From positions 1-8,886 of the forward strand of contig JAWOGN010000173.1 of NCBI GenBank assembly GCA_046496815.1: a DNA stretch of 8,886 nucleotides. The letters are read 5' to 3'. This DNA is from JAWOGN01 sp046496815. GTDB lineage: Bacteria > Desulfobacterota > DSM-4660 > Desulfatiglandales > Desulfatiglandaceae. The notes under the pieces are model-generated. The model had not been told where the DNA came from. It saw only the letters and a program-made list of their open reading frames with translations, and made no database searches. Position 1 is the first letter of the stretch, and every line of letters begins with the position of its first letter. Below are positions 1 to 7,495 of the stretch, in pieces. The translations under genes were made by a program, and so were the position numbers.

Positions 1-256
1 GATTCATCCGGTTGATGAGAATACCGTTTTGAAACGCACACTGCCCCGGGGTTTCCGGTATGCTCAGGCCCCGGGGTCGAAATTGCGAAAGATCGATATC
101 TTGCACATCCCATTTGGCACTGTGGCTCAAATCGATCAAATACGGGCCGTTACCCTCGCTCTCATATTCGAGGATGACGTCCCATCCATCCCGCAGTTCC
201 GTGCGAGCGGGTGCGATTGTGAATGATACGGGAGAGCGTCGAAGTATTTGGGTCAT
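1..256 (-). CDS. soxG: Sarcosine oxidase gamma subunit (SoxG-like), 3' end cut by window edge
   Basis: The reading frame starts at an ATG at 256 and runs leftwards off the window, giving 85 codons with no stop. Its ribosome-binding site GAGGTGG lies 6-12 bases upstream and overlaps the soxA stop, so the genes are probably translationally coupled. The visible protein begins MTQILRRSPV and contains the stretch LIDLSHSAKWDVQ (about residues 40-52). A basic N-terminus followed by such a segment fits SoxG, the small subunit with a GcvT-like fold that helps build the heterotetramer. Placement directly after soxA is the classical soxBDAG position, and much of the call rests on that order. SoxG is poorly conserved and about half of it is missing here. 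A different GcvT/YgfZ-like accessory protein cannot be excluded. Confidence 0.72.
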   Translation of the reverse strand, partial: MTQILRRSPVSFTIAPARTELRDGWDVILEYESEGNGPYLIDLSHSAKWDVQDIDLSQFRPRGLSIPETPGQCAFQNGILINRMN

Positions 257-266
257 TGTTTCCACC

Positions 267-3188
267 TCACATCCTTAACCGTTTTCCTTCAGGATCATAG
301 AAGGGTGTCGGCACCACTGTCGCATACAGGCGCGCATCCCCACCGCCGTCTTCAAAAATTTCCAATCGGGTTCCCTGCTTGGCAAGCTGGGACTCCACCA
401 GCGCCAGCCCCACGGATTCCTTCAACGCGAAGCTCTTTCGTACGGTGCAGACGAAACCCCGAATTTCATTGTCCACAATCAGGGAGCCATCTTCAGGACA
501 TCGGGAGGAATCCTCCATGCGAATGCCTATGAGTTTGAGGCGTCCCGCCTGATGCTCGGTTTGTTTCAGCGCAACAGCGCCTACCGTCTTTGCCTCGGTC
601 TTCTCGCGAAACCACAAGAAACCCATTCCAAGGTCGTGCAATGTGGTACGGATCTCGGATTCTTGTCCAATGATCACGTGGCCCTTTTCCATTCGAAGCC
701 CACTCTGGGCCTCCAGCCCGAAAGCGCGAATTTGGAACTCTTCACCGGCCTCCATCAACAGGTCCCAAACCGTTTGCGTCAAAGAAGCGGGCATGTGGAT
801 TTCGAAGGACAGTTCTCCCACGAATCCAAGTCGCATCACCCTTACCGGTATTGTTTCGGCGAGGGTGAATTCCCGGTAGCCCATGAAGGGGAACGCTTCA
901 TGGGATACATCCGCGTCGGTGAGTTTCCGAAGAACCGACCGGGCGTTGGGGCCTGCCAGATTGATCGCCCCGAACGCGTCCGTGAGATTGACCAAGTGAA
1001 ATTCCCACCCGTCATACCGGGTGTGATAACGAAACCATTCGACGGTGGCACCTGCCCTGGCTGTGGAAGCCGTGAAATAGTATTCGGTATCGCCCCGCTT
1101 GGCAATCACGCCGTCATCGATGAGATTCCCGTCGTCGTTGCACATGGCCGAGTATTTAATTTTTCCCTCCGGTATTTTGGACATGTCTCCCACGTATACC
1201 CGTTGAAGCGCTTTGAGGGCATCGGGGCCGAAAATGCGAAACTTGCCCAGCGTGGAGACATCGATCAAACCGACGTTGTTGCGTACATTTTCGATTTCCG
1301 CCCGACAACTGAAATCCTTGGAAAAATATCGGGCGCGCTTCCATACGCCGATCCGGCGGAAAACAGCGCCCGCCCTTTCTTGCGATTCGTGAAGCGGTGA
1401 CCGTTTGTACATATCATGGTTGGTTCCGGCGTATGTTGCCATCAAGGTGGGAAACAGCGGTGCGCGGACCGTGGAGGGAAGCGCCAATCCGGATGATTCG
1501 GCATGATATTGCGATATGACCAGCGGGAGATTGTGCCCGGGGATCCCCCCCTGACCCGAACCCGTGCCGGCGGCGGTAAACCGCTTTGACAACTCTACCG
1601 CATCAAACCCCATTTCGCACCCCTGATAGATGTTCTTGATGGTGGCGTCTTCATCAAAACAGATAAAACTCTTTTTCCCTGTCACCGGGGCCATCACCAA
1701 TTTAGACCCTCTCACCGGACCCGGCAGCCCCTCATATTTTTCCTCCGCATCCTTTAAAAGCATTTCCACGGACGCACCACAATCCGCTGCCGCGGACAGT
1801 CCGGCCAGTCGACCCGAAGTCTCAATGGAATCGGGATCGTGAAGGCCCATTAAACGCCCCGCCGCGTGGACGCTCGGCGGCAACTGAGTGGGGAGGTAAA
1901 AGCCGCTGTGGAGATCGAAGCCCATTTTTGCTCCGGCCAGCGAAAGCGGGCCGTAAACAGGCGTCAGGCCCGCTGAAGCCACCAGGACGTCGCATTCGTA
2001 CTCACGATGTCTCATCCCCTCTGTTGTACTCAGCGTCACTTTCTTGAGGGTTTTGCTCCCGTGCGCCTTGGATGAAACCCAACCGCGCAGAAACGGAATT
2101 TTCTTTTCTGCAAGGCCTTCTACCAACCGGGGGGCCTGACCATCCTGTCTCACGTCAGCCACCGCCAGAACCGAAAGACCCAAATCCGAAAGATCCATCG
2201 CCGCCTCCAGACCGAGATCATGACCGACGCTGAAAACGGCCCGCTCACCGGGCAGCAGTCCATAAGTTCGGCTCAACCGGTGGGCGCAGCCGATCTGCAT
2301 GACGCCCGGTCGCTCGTTGTTTTCGAAGACCAGCGGTCGCTCAATGCATCCTGTGGCAACGACAAGGCTTTCCGCTCGGATTTCCACATAGCGCTCCTCG
2401 AAGGCATCCCCTCCCCCGCGTATTTGGGACGCAGTGATGAGATTATTACTGTAAACCCCAATGGTGGTCGTGTGGGCAAAAACACGAATATTGGGAGTCT
2501 CTTCAATCTGTCTGGAAAGTTCCTGCGCTCGCTGATACAGGGGTACGCCCGGTGTGAATTCCGCAGCTCGATACTCAAAGCAACCGCCCAGCCAGGGGCG
2601 AGATTCCAAAAGGATGACCCGCAATCCCTGCTCGGCAGCGGCCAACGCCGCCGACATGCCGGCAGGACCGCCTCCGATGACACAGACATCCGCATTCGGA
2701 TAAATCTCATCATAGTGCTCGCTCAGTTCAACGGAGGGTTTGAGAACTCCGAGTCCGGCCATTTTTCGAATCTGTTTCAAAAAAAAGGGCCAAAATCTGT
2801 AAGGCTTGTGCATCCAACGATAATAAAATCCGGCAGGCATTGCCCAATCCAGCTTGTCCAGGAAGCCCAGGAAATCCCGCTCGGGGCTTCCCCATACATT
2901 TTGCGGCTTCACAACCATGCCGTCTCGGAGCAGTGTTTTCTCACTGCGGACATTGGGAATGCCGTTGACTTCGACGCTCGTATTACTGCATTCTCCATCG
3001 AGGCTGTATAACCCTCGCGGACGGTGGTATTTCATGCTCCTTGCAAAAACCCGCACGCCGTTTGCAAACAGCGCCGTCGCCACCGTGTCTCCTGCCATCC
3101 CACTGTGTGGCTTGCCCCGATAAGTAAAGCTGAGAGATTCGGCCGGATTGATTCGCAGGGTGGGCAGATCCGTGAGCCTATTCATCAT
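267..3188 (-). CDS. soxA: Heterotetrameric sarcosine oxidase/dehydrogenase alpha subunit (SoxA)
   Basis: This 973-residue protein has the usual SoxA length. Residues about 10-95 match the ferredoxin-like N-terminal domain with the KYHRPRGLYSLDG segment (53-65). Only one cysteine (C67) is present there, so no 2Fe-2S cluster is expected, as in known SoxA. Residues 167-195 form a Rossmann dinucleotide site (VIGGGPAGMSAA, 170-181), with a second nucleotide-domain stretch near 316-345. Residues about 500-550 carry the SoxA linker (FICFDEDATIKNI, then KRFTAAGTG). Residues about 600-973 form a GcvT-like folate-binding domain, with the GNLIDDG motif at 687-693 supplying the expected folate-site aspartate. 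In characterised enzymes this subunit binds NAD and passes the methylene group to tetrahydrofolate. ATGATG gives two possible starts, 3188 and 3185. The second has better ribosome-binding-site spacing. The soxD stop overlaps both starts. Confidence 0.93.
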   Translation of the reverse strand: MMNRLTDLPTLRINPAESLSFTYRGKPHSGMAGDTVATALFANGVRVFARSMKYHRPRGLYSLDGECSNTSVEVNGIPNVRSEKTLLRDGMVVKPQNVWGSPERDFLGFLDKLDWAMPAGFYYRWMHKPYRFWPFFLKQIRKMAGLGVLKPSVELSEHYDEIYPNADVCVIGGGPAGMSAALAAAEQGLRVILLESRPWLGGCFEYRAAEFTPGVPLYQRAQELSRQIEETPNIRVFAHTTTIGVYSNNLITASQIRGGGDAFEERYVEIRAESLVVATGCIERPLVFENNERPGVMQIGCAHRLSRTYGLLPGERAVFSVGHDLGLEAAMDLSDLGLSVLAVADVRQDGQAPRLVEGLAEKKIPFLRGWVSSKAHGSKTLKKVTLSTTEGMRHREYECDVLVASAGLTPVYGPLSLAGAKMGFDLHSGFYLPTQLPPSVHAAGRLMGLHDPDSIETSGRLAGLSAAADCGASVEMLLKDAEEKYEGLPGPVRGSKLVMAPVTGKKSFICFDEDATIKNIYQGCEMGFDAVELSKRFTAAGTGSGQGGIPGHNLPLVISQYHAESSGLALPSTVRAPLFPTLMATYAGTNHDMYKRSPLHESQERAGAVFRRIGVWKRARYFSKDFSCRAEIENVRNNVGLIDVSTLGKFRIFGPDALKALQRVYVGDMSKIPEGKIKYSAMCNDDGNLIDDGVIAKRGDTEYYFTASTARAGATVEWFRYHTRYDGWEFHLVNLTDAFGAINLAGPNARSVLRKLTDADVSHEAFPFMGYREFTLAETIPVRVMRLGFVGELSFEIHMPASLTQTVWDLLMEAGEEFQIRAFGLEAQSGLRMEKGHVIIGQESEIRTTLHDLGMGFLWFREKTEAKTVGAVALKQTEHQAGRLKLIGIRMEDSSRCPEDGSLIVDNEIRGFVCTVRKSFALKESVGLALVESQLAKQGTRLEIFEDGGGDARLYATVVPTPFYDPEGKRLRM

Positions 3189-3442
3189 TTCTCCTCCGGT
3201 TCATCCGCTTCAAGATTGGTTAAGGTGTTTCGGTAAATGGTGAACCACACGCCGCACCCATCCCGATGGTACCACCATTCTCTTTGAATCCCTCCCGCAT
3301 TCGGGCGCGTGTGTACATATTCACACCAACCTTCCGGCGTTAATCCGTTCTCGTCAGGCCTCGGCCCGCGTTCCACTTCACCGTATCTAAATTCGTATGC
3401 GTTTCGCTTTCCACAAATCGGGCAGGTAATCATAAACGACAT
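3185..3442 (-). CDS. soxD: Sarcosine oxidase delta subunit, zinc-binding (SoxD)
   Basis: This 85-residue protein begins MSFMITCPICGK. The frame is open further upstream to 3499, but that extension would run into soxB. GGAGAGGAG precedes the ATG at 3442 by about 9 bases, so that start is chosen. C7 and C10 (CPIC) with H59 and C63 (HRDGC) reproduce the four zinc ligands known for this subunit, at nearly the same positions as in characterised SoxD. The middle segment EFRYGEVERGPRP and the tail VWFTIYRNTLTN are also typical of the family. SoxD is a small structural subunit bound to the alpha/beta core and has no catalytic role of its own. It begins 16 bases after the soxB stop, and its own stop overlaps the soxA start. 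Confidence 0.93.
   Translation of the reverse strand: MSFMITCPICGKRNAYEFRYGEVERGPRPDENGLTPEGWCEYVHTRPNAGGIQREWWYHRDGCGVWFTIYRNTLTNLEADEPEEK
3191..3197 (-). promoter_or_regulatory. soxA ribosome-binding site inside the soxD 3' end
   Basis: GGAGGAG lies within the last codons of soxD (Glu-Glu-Lys-stop). GGAGG ends 4 bases before the ATG at 3188 and 7 bases before the ATG at 3185, which favours the second ATG as the real soxA start. Because the site is covered by ribosomes finishing soxD, soxA translation is probably coupled to soxD. Confidence 0.6.
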
Positions 3443-3458
3443 TTCGATTTCTCCTCTC

Positions 3459-4679
3459 CTAATTCCATGGCCCGTAGTTGTTGGGACCGGCCGTTTCACC
3501 CATCAATCGGTGCTGCTCAAAGCGACGCAGTGTGAAAGGTTTGAGGATTTCGGGGCATTGACCGGAGCTTATGAATTCCGCCATATATTTCCCTGTGACC
3601 GGCGCGGATTTGAATCCAAAATATCCCCATCCGCAGTCAAAATAGTAACCTTCTATCGGATCGTTGCCGTCCATGATCGGCGCCATATCGGGCGTCATAT
3701 CGGCCAGGCCGGACCAATGCCGCATGAATCGAATCTTTTTGAAGCATGGTAGAATATCCGTCAAGGCTTCCGCCTGATGCTTGATATAGTGAGCGGTTGC
3801 TTGTGTCGTATAATTCGGCCACGGGTCCATGTGGGCGCCCGTGGCGATCTCTCCTTTGAGTGTCTGGTTGGCGTAGACGTGGTAGGCGCCGGATGAAACG
3901 ACATGGTCCAGTAGCGGTTTCAACGGTTCCGATACCATGGCCTGGATATTCAAAACACTGATGGGAAGCGGAATGCCCAGCATTTCATATGAGATACGGG
4001 CGGAATAGCCGCCGGCGGCGAGCAACACACGAGACGTATGGATCGTTCCCGCATCCGTTTCGACCGAAGAGATTTTTCCGTTTTCAACACCGATTCCAAG
4101 GACCTCGGTTCCCTGGTGGATATGGACACCGTGTTTTGAGGCACCTTTTGCAAGACCCCAGACCACGGCGTCGTGGCGGAGGGTCCCGCCGGGCGGATGG
4201 TACATGGCGCCCAGGATCGGATATTTGGGTCGGTCTGAAATATCCAGAAGGGGGCACATTTCCTTCAGTTGCTTCGCGTCGAGCAGTTCGCTTTTGATTC
4301 CATTGAACTGGGCGGAGGTTACCTGCAGACGAAGTGCGTTGATTGCAGCTTCGCTGTGGCCCAAATTCAGGTTTCCGCAGTTGAAAAACATGAGGTTAAA
4401 GTCAAGTTCATCCGTCAGCTTGGGCCAGAGCTTGAGCCCCTCATCGTAGAGGGGTAGATTTTCCTTTGTTCGCTGATTTGCGCGAACAATGGCGGTGTTC
4501 CGGCCGGAACCCCCAAAACCGATGTAGCGTTTCTCAATCACCGCGACATCATTTATGCCGTGATTTCGGGCGAGAAAATAGGCGGCGGCCAATCCATGCA
4601 AGCCGCCACCGATAATCGCCACATCATAACTTGACTTGAGTGTCGGTTTTCCCCACAGGCGTTTGTACCCTCGAAACAT
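3459..4679 (-). CDS. soxB: Sarcosine oxidase/dehydrogenase beta subunit, DAO-family flavoprotein (SoxB)
   Basis: This 406-residue protein is full length for SoxB. An N-terminal Rossmann FAD site is seen at DVAIIGGGLHG (19-29), ending in an acidic residue at VIEK (47-50). GSGRNTAIVRANQ (58-69) is the typical segment after the first fold. H169 in TLRHDAVVWG matches the histidine that carries covalent FMN in known SoxB proteins. Near the C-terminus, GWGYFGFKSAP (350-360) contains the conserved lysine of the active-site region (K357). The subunit oxidises the N-methyl group of sarcosine or a similar methylated glycine at the noncovalent FAD and hands electrons to the covalent FMN. The ATG at 4679 is preceded by AAGGAG with 5-base spacing. 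It is the first gene of the minus-strand operon. Its exact substrate cannot be read from sequence. Confidence 0.93.
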   Translation of the reverse strand: MFRGYKRLWGKPTLKSSYDVAIIGGGLHGLAAAYFLARNHGINDVAVIEKRYIGFGGSGRNTAIVRANQRTKENLPLYDEGLKLWPKLTDELDFNLMFFNCGNLNLGHSEAAINALRLQVTSAQFNGIKSELLDAKQLKEMCPLLDISDRPKYPILGAMYHPPGGTLRHDAVVWGLAKGASKHGVHIHQGTEVLGIGVENGKISSVETDAGTIHTSRVLLAAGGYSARISYEMLGIPLPISVLNIQAMVSEPLKPLLDHVVSSGAYHVYANQTLKGEIATGAHMDPWPNYTTQATAHYIKHQAEALTDILPCFKKIRFMRHWSGLADMTPDMAPIMDGNDPIEGYYFDCGWGYFGFKSAPVTGKYMAEFISSGQCPEILKPFTLRRFEQHRLMGETAGPNNYGPWN

Positions 4680-4948
4680 AAGCGCTCCTTTTCATAATGA
4701 GCTTTGCACCGCACTCAGCAAAGAGCACGGCTAGAGGTTTCAATTTTTATTAAAAGAAGCTCATCTCCGTCAACCAAAAAAGTCAATGCAACTGTCATGA
4801 ATTGAAAACAAACGAACCAATTATTTGTTGACATTTTTAAAAATATATCCCAAGTGTTACGGACTCTCTGCAACGGCCGAAATTCCAAAATGAGACAACC
4901 ATTTGAGTTCACTGACAGAGTTGAACGATCGGAACGTGCGAACCAGGC

Positions 4949-4976
4949 TTGACATATGAGTTTAGTGCTTTGAAAT
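4949..4976 (+). promoter_or_regulatory. Candidate plus-strand promoter
   Basis: TTGACA (4949-4954, perfect -35) is followed after 16 bases by TGAAAT (4971-4976, four of six matches to -10). It would give a leader of about 175 bases before the gene at 5158. The -10 overlaps the left arm of the inverted repeat at 4961-4975, so a protein bound there would block RNA polymerase. The -10 is poor, so this is only a candidate. Confidence 0.28.
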
Positions 4977-5035
4977 TGTGGGTTGGGGGCCGTTGGGATC
5001 TCTTTTCCGATATTGGGGATTTTCAAAGCGCTAAA
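4961..5035. repeat. 15-base inverted repeat, arms 60 bases apart (possible operator pair)
   Basis: TTTAGTGCTTTGAAA at 4961-4975 and TTTCAAAGCGCTAAA at 5021-5035 are reverse complements except for one base, and that pair would be a G-U wobble in RNA. The arm centres (4968 and 5028) are 60 bases apart, close to a whole number of helical turns. The right arm contains the palindrome AGCGCT. The 45-base gap makes a simple intrinsic terminator unlikely and there is no following T-run. Two binding sites for one regulator, possibly looping the DNA, is the simpler reading. Confidence 0.5.
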
Positions 5036-5157
5036 GTGATACGGCTTGACCAAAATTTGGCCTTGTCATTGTTTTGATGTGCTGGTAACGTAATATCTTG
5101 GTAAGCACTCGTCAACGATTCTTATTTAGACGTATCCAAAGAGAGGGAGGTTTTGGA

Positions 5158-6480
5158 ATGAACAAAAAAGCAGATGCCATCATTATTGGAGCGGGCATCA
5201 TTGGTGCCTGCACGGCCTATGAATTGGCCAAAATGGGCTACAAAACCCTGAGCATTGACAAAATCGCGAGTGCCGGTGAGGGCTCAACCGGCAATTCATG
5301 TGCCATCGTTCGGGCCCACTATTCCACCCGAGACGGTGTCGCCATGGCCTATGAAGGCTTCAAGTACTGGATGGACTGGGAAAATTATCTGGGAAATGTG
5401 AAGGATGAAAAAGGTCTTGCCAGGTACATGAATACAGGCTCCATCCTGATCAAGAGCCAAGGCCACGACTGGAGAAAAGTGTTAAAGCACTACAAGGATG
5501 TGGGCGTGCCGTGTGAAGAGTGGGACATTGCGACCCTCAAAGAAAAGGTTCCCGTTTACGATACGCACGAGCACTGGCCGGTCAGGCGACCCGAAGATCC
5601 GGCGTTCTATGAGGAACCAACTCAGGAGGTTGAGGGCGCCGTCTTTTGCCCGGGTGGCGGGTATGTGAACGACCCGGCACTGTCGACGCACAATGTGCAG
5701 CGGGCCACGGAAGCCAAAGGAGGCGAATTCATGTTCAACGCCGAAGTGGTCGAAATACGACGTGATGATAAGAAGGTGCTGGGTGTGACTCTGAAGGACG
5801 GCACGCAGATCGATGCACCGATTGTTCTCAATGCAGCGGGTCCCCATTCATTCCTCATCAATCGGATGGCGGATGTCGAAAAGGGTATGAACATCAAGAC
5901 CAAGGCCCTTCGACATGAGGTACATCACGTTCCATCTCCCGAAGGCTATGATTACTTGAACGACGGTTACCACACTTCTGATGGCGACATTGGCTGCTAT
6001 TACCGACCGGAGGTCGGCAATATGTTCCTGGTGGGGAGCGAGGACCCGGCGTGTGATCCCCAGGAATGGATTGAGGACCCGGACGACTTTTACAGTGGAT
6101 CCACGAATGTGGTCACGGATCCCCAATGGAAAGCCCAAGTATACCGTTTGGCCAAGCGTGTACCGGACCTGCAGATCCCGAACCAGCCGAGGGGTGTCTG
6201 CGATTTATATGACTGTTCGGACGACTGGATTCCCATCTATGATAAGTCCGACCTGAAGGGCTACTACATGGCCATCGGCACCAGCGGCAATCAGTATAAG
6301 AACGCACCGGTGGTCGGTGCCATGATGGCGGATTTGATAGCTTACTGCGAGAAGGGGAAAGACCACGATAAAGACCCGTTGCAGTTCAAGATGCGCTATA
6401 CCGGGATACCCATCAACGTCGGATTCTTCTCCCGCCTGCGGGAAATCAATCCGGACAGTAGTTTCTCCGTAAACGGCTGA
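5158..6480 (+). CDS. FAD-dependent oxidoreductase, DAO family (putative dimethylglycine/sarcosine dehydrogenase-like)
   Basis: This 440-residue protein starts at the ATG at 5158, preceded by GGGAGG with 7-base spacing. An in-frame ATG at 5098 has no such site and would add 20 unlike residues. The N-terminal FAD site is AIIIGAGIIGAC (7-18), with an acidic residue closing the second strand in LSIDK (31-35). GSTGNSCAIVRAHYS is the usual DAO-family loop with a histidine near the flavin. The C-terminal segment MAIGTSGNQYKNAPVVGAM resembles the flavin/substrate-site end of sarcosine and dimethylglycine oxidising enzymes. There is no folate-binding domain, so it is shorter than full dimethylglycine dehydrogenase. 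It is divergent from soxBDAG and followed by a terminator and then etfBA, which suggests an ETF-linked amine or amino-acid dehydrogenase. Substrate is not determinable; another N-methyl amino acid or a D-amino acid is possible. Confidence 0.85.
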   Translation: MNKKADAIIIGAGIIGACTAYELAKMGYKTLSIDKIASAGEGSTGNSCAIVRAHYSTRDGVAMAYEGFKYWMDWENYLGNVKDEKGLARYMNTGSILIKSQGHDWRKVLKHYKDVGVPCEEWDIATLKEKVPVYDTHEHWPVRRPEDPAFYEEPTQEVEGAVFCPGGGYVNDPALSTHNVQRATEAKGGEFMFNAEVVEIRRDDKKVLGVTLKDGTQIDAPIVLNAAGPHSFLINRMADVEKGMNIKTKALRHEVHHVPSPEGYDYLNDGYHTSDGDIGCYYRPEVGNMFLVGSEDPACDPQEWIEDPDDFYSGSTNVVTDPQWKAQVYRLAKRVPDLQIPNQPRGVCDLYDCSDDWIPIYDKSDLKGYYMAIGTSGNQYKNAPVVGAMMADLIAYCEKGKDHDKDPLQFKMRYTGIPINVGFFSRLREINPDSSFSVNG

Positions 6481-6524
6481 TTCGCCGATCGATCATTGCG
6501 ACATTCAGACGGATGACAAAATGC

Positions 6525-6560
6525 AAAAGGGCTTCGTCTTGAGAGGGGTGAAGCCCTTTT
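6525..6560 (+). terminator. Intrinsic terminator after the DAO-family gene
   Basis: AAAAGGGCTTC (6525-6535) and GAAGCCCTTTT (6550-6560) form a perfect 11-base-pair stem with a 14-base loop, ending in TTTT and then CATTCTC. It lies 44 bases after the stop at 6480. The A-run/T-run symmetry could also serve the opposite strand, but no gene points that way. No other feature stands out in 6481-6704 except a weak TTGTCT-17-TATTAC promoter-like pair (6658-6686) close to etfB. Confidence 0.85.
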
Positions 6561-6704
6561 CATTCTCACGGGATGGACGGAATTGCCAACAACCGCGTCA
6601 TTGAGCAGCCGTCAATACTCGCTGTCCGTCCCCACGCTATAGAAGATACGGACATCCTTGTCTTGGCCGGCGGTTCGGCATATTACCCGCTTGAAAGGAA
6701 AGCC

Positions 6705-7472
6705 ATGAACATTTATGTGTGCGTGAAACATGTGCCCGATTCGGCAGCCAACATTACCATCCGGGATAAGACTCAGTTTGATGAGTCCGTGGTCTTTTTG
6801 ATAAACCCCTACGATGAAAATGCCATTGAGGAAGCATTGAGGCTCAAAGAGCGGATGGGTGATTCCGAGGTGGTCATTGTGACCCTCGGAAAAGAAAGCG
6901 CCGGCCATACTGTGCGCTCCGCGCTGGCCATGGGGGCCGACCGGGGGATATTCATCCAGACCAATGACTATCCGGACAGCATATTGACCGCCAAGGCGTT
7001 AAAGACAGTCATCTTGCAGGATGGTCGGCCGGACATCATATTCACGGGCAAAGCGTCCATCGACAGCGAAGGAATGCAGACCATGTTTCGACTGGCTGCG
7101 GAAATGGACATTCCGGTCGCGACGGATGTCGTGGGATTTTCAATGGCAAATGGCCGGGTTACACTGGAGCGACAGGCGGAGGCCGGTGCGACGGAAGTCA
7201 TTGAAATGACCGCCCCGTGTGTCATTGGGACCGGTAAGGGATTGAATACGCCGAGGTATCCCAAATTCAAGGATATCATGATGGCCAAGAAAAAGCCGGT
7301 GAAACAGCTGGACCTTGCCGGTTTGAGTCTCGAAAAACCCGCAGGAAGTATGACCCTCCTTGAATTTCAGCCCGTCGAAGAAGACCGCCACGCGCAAATC
7401 CTCAAGGGGGACCCGGAGGAAGTTGTCCGACAACTCATTGAACGGCTCCGCACTGAAGCGAAAATTTTCTAA
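6705..7472 (+). CDS. etfB: Electron transfer flavoprotein beta subunit
   Basis: This 255-residue protein has the normal EtfB length. The start at 6705 (MNIYVCVKHVPD) is a typical EtfB N-terminus and follows GAAAGGAA. The frame stays open back to 6573, but those 44 residues do not look like EtfB. Family marks are INPYDENAIEEALRL (33-47) and the C-terminal signature LERQAEAGATEV (154-165) through GLNTPRYPKFKDIMMAKKKP (179-198), the segment that contacts partner dehydrogenases. EtfB pairs with EtfA; in known ETFs it binds AMP and helps shuttle electrons from flavin dehydrogenases to the membrane quinone pool. The usual nucleotide-loop motif is altered here to GKASIDSEGMQT (115-126). It is 23 bases upstream of etfA and follows a terminator, so it probably has its own promoter or depends on read-through. 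Confidence 0.95.
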   Translation: MNIYVCVKHVPDSAANITIRDKTQFDESVVFLINPYDENAIEEALRLKERMGDSEVVIVTLGKESAGHTVRSALAMGADRGIFIQTNDYPDSILTAKALKTVILQDGRPDIIFTGKASIDSEGMQTMFRLAAEMDIPVATDVVGFSMANGRVTLERQAEAGATEVIEMTAPCVIGTGKGLNTPRYPKFKDIMMAKKKPVKQLDLAGLSLEKPAGSMTLLEFQPVEEDRHAQILKGDPEEVVRQLIERLRTEAKIF

Positions 7473-7495
7473 CGGGCAGAAGTAGGAATTGGATC

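Larger units (their letters stand above)
4680..5157. promoter_or_regulatory. Divergent promoter/control region between soxBDAG and the DAO-family gene
   Basis: No convincing gene lies in these 478 bases. The part next to soxB (about 4738-4850) is clearly A+T-rich. On the minus strand, TTGACG (4773-4768) followed after 18 bases by TAAAAA (4749-4744) is a weak candidate soxB promoter. A small hairpin, CTTTGC (4702-4707) with GCAAAG (4718-4723), sits in the presumed soxB leader. An 8-base inverted pair, CAACGGCC (4871-4878) and GGCCGTTG (4988-4995), encloses the left arm of the longer inverted repeat listed separately. A near-palindrome CCAAAATTTGG occurs at 5050-5060. No sigma-54 promoter pattern was found. 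Arrangement and length imply shared control of both transcription units, but promoters are not firmly located. Confidence 0.6.

Noticed and set aside
44..76. Two CCCCGGGG copies about 25 bases apart
   Set aside because: They lie inside the soxG coding frame and reflect Pro/Arg/Gly codons; nothing suggests a functional repeat.
552..1400. 282-codon open frame on the plus strand opposite soxA
   Set aside because: It is fully antisense to the well-supported soxA GcvT-like domain, has no family resemblance, and no ribosome-binding site was noted.
2220..3011. 263-codon plus-strand frame opposite the soxA N-terminal half
   Set aside because: It is a shadow of conserved soxA coding sequence, including the Rossmann segment, and its protein looks random.
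4715..5053. 112-codon minus-strand frame in the divergent intergenic region
   Set aside because: It would start with TTG, has only a weak AAGG upstream, shows no recognisable motif, and covers the likely promoter and operator sequences.
5098..5157. Upstream ATG adding 20 residues to the DAO-family protein
   Set aside because: The extra residues precede the normal FAD-site N-terminus and contain the strong GGGAGG site used by the ATG at 5158.
6573..6704. In-frame 44-residue N-terminal extension of EtfB
   Set aside because: The extension is unlike EtfB, which normally starts at the MNIYVCVKH-type strand, and the start at 6705 has its own ribosome-binding site.
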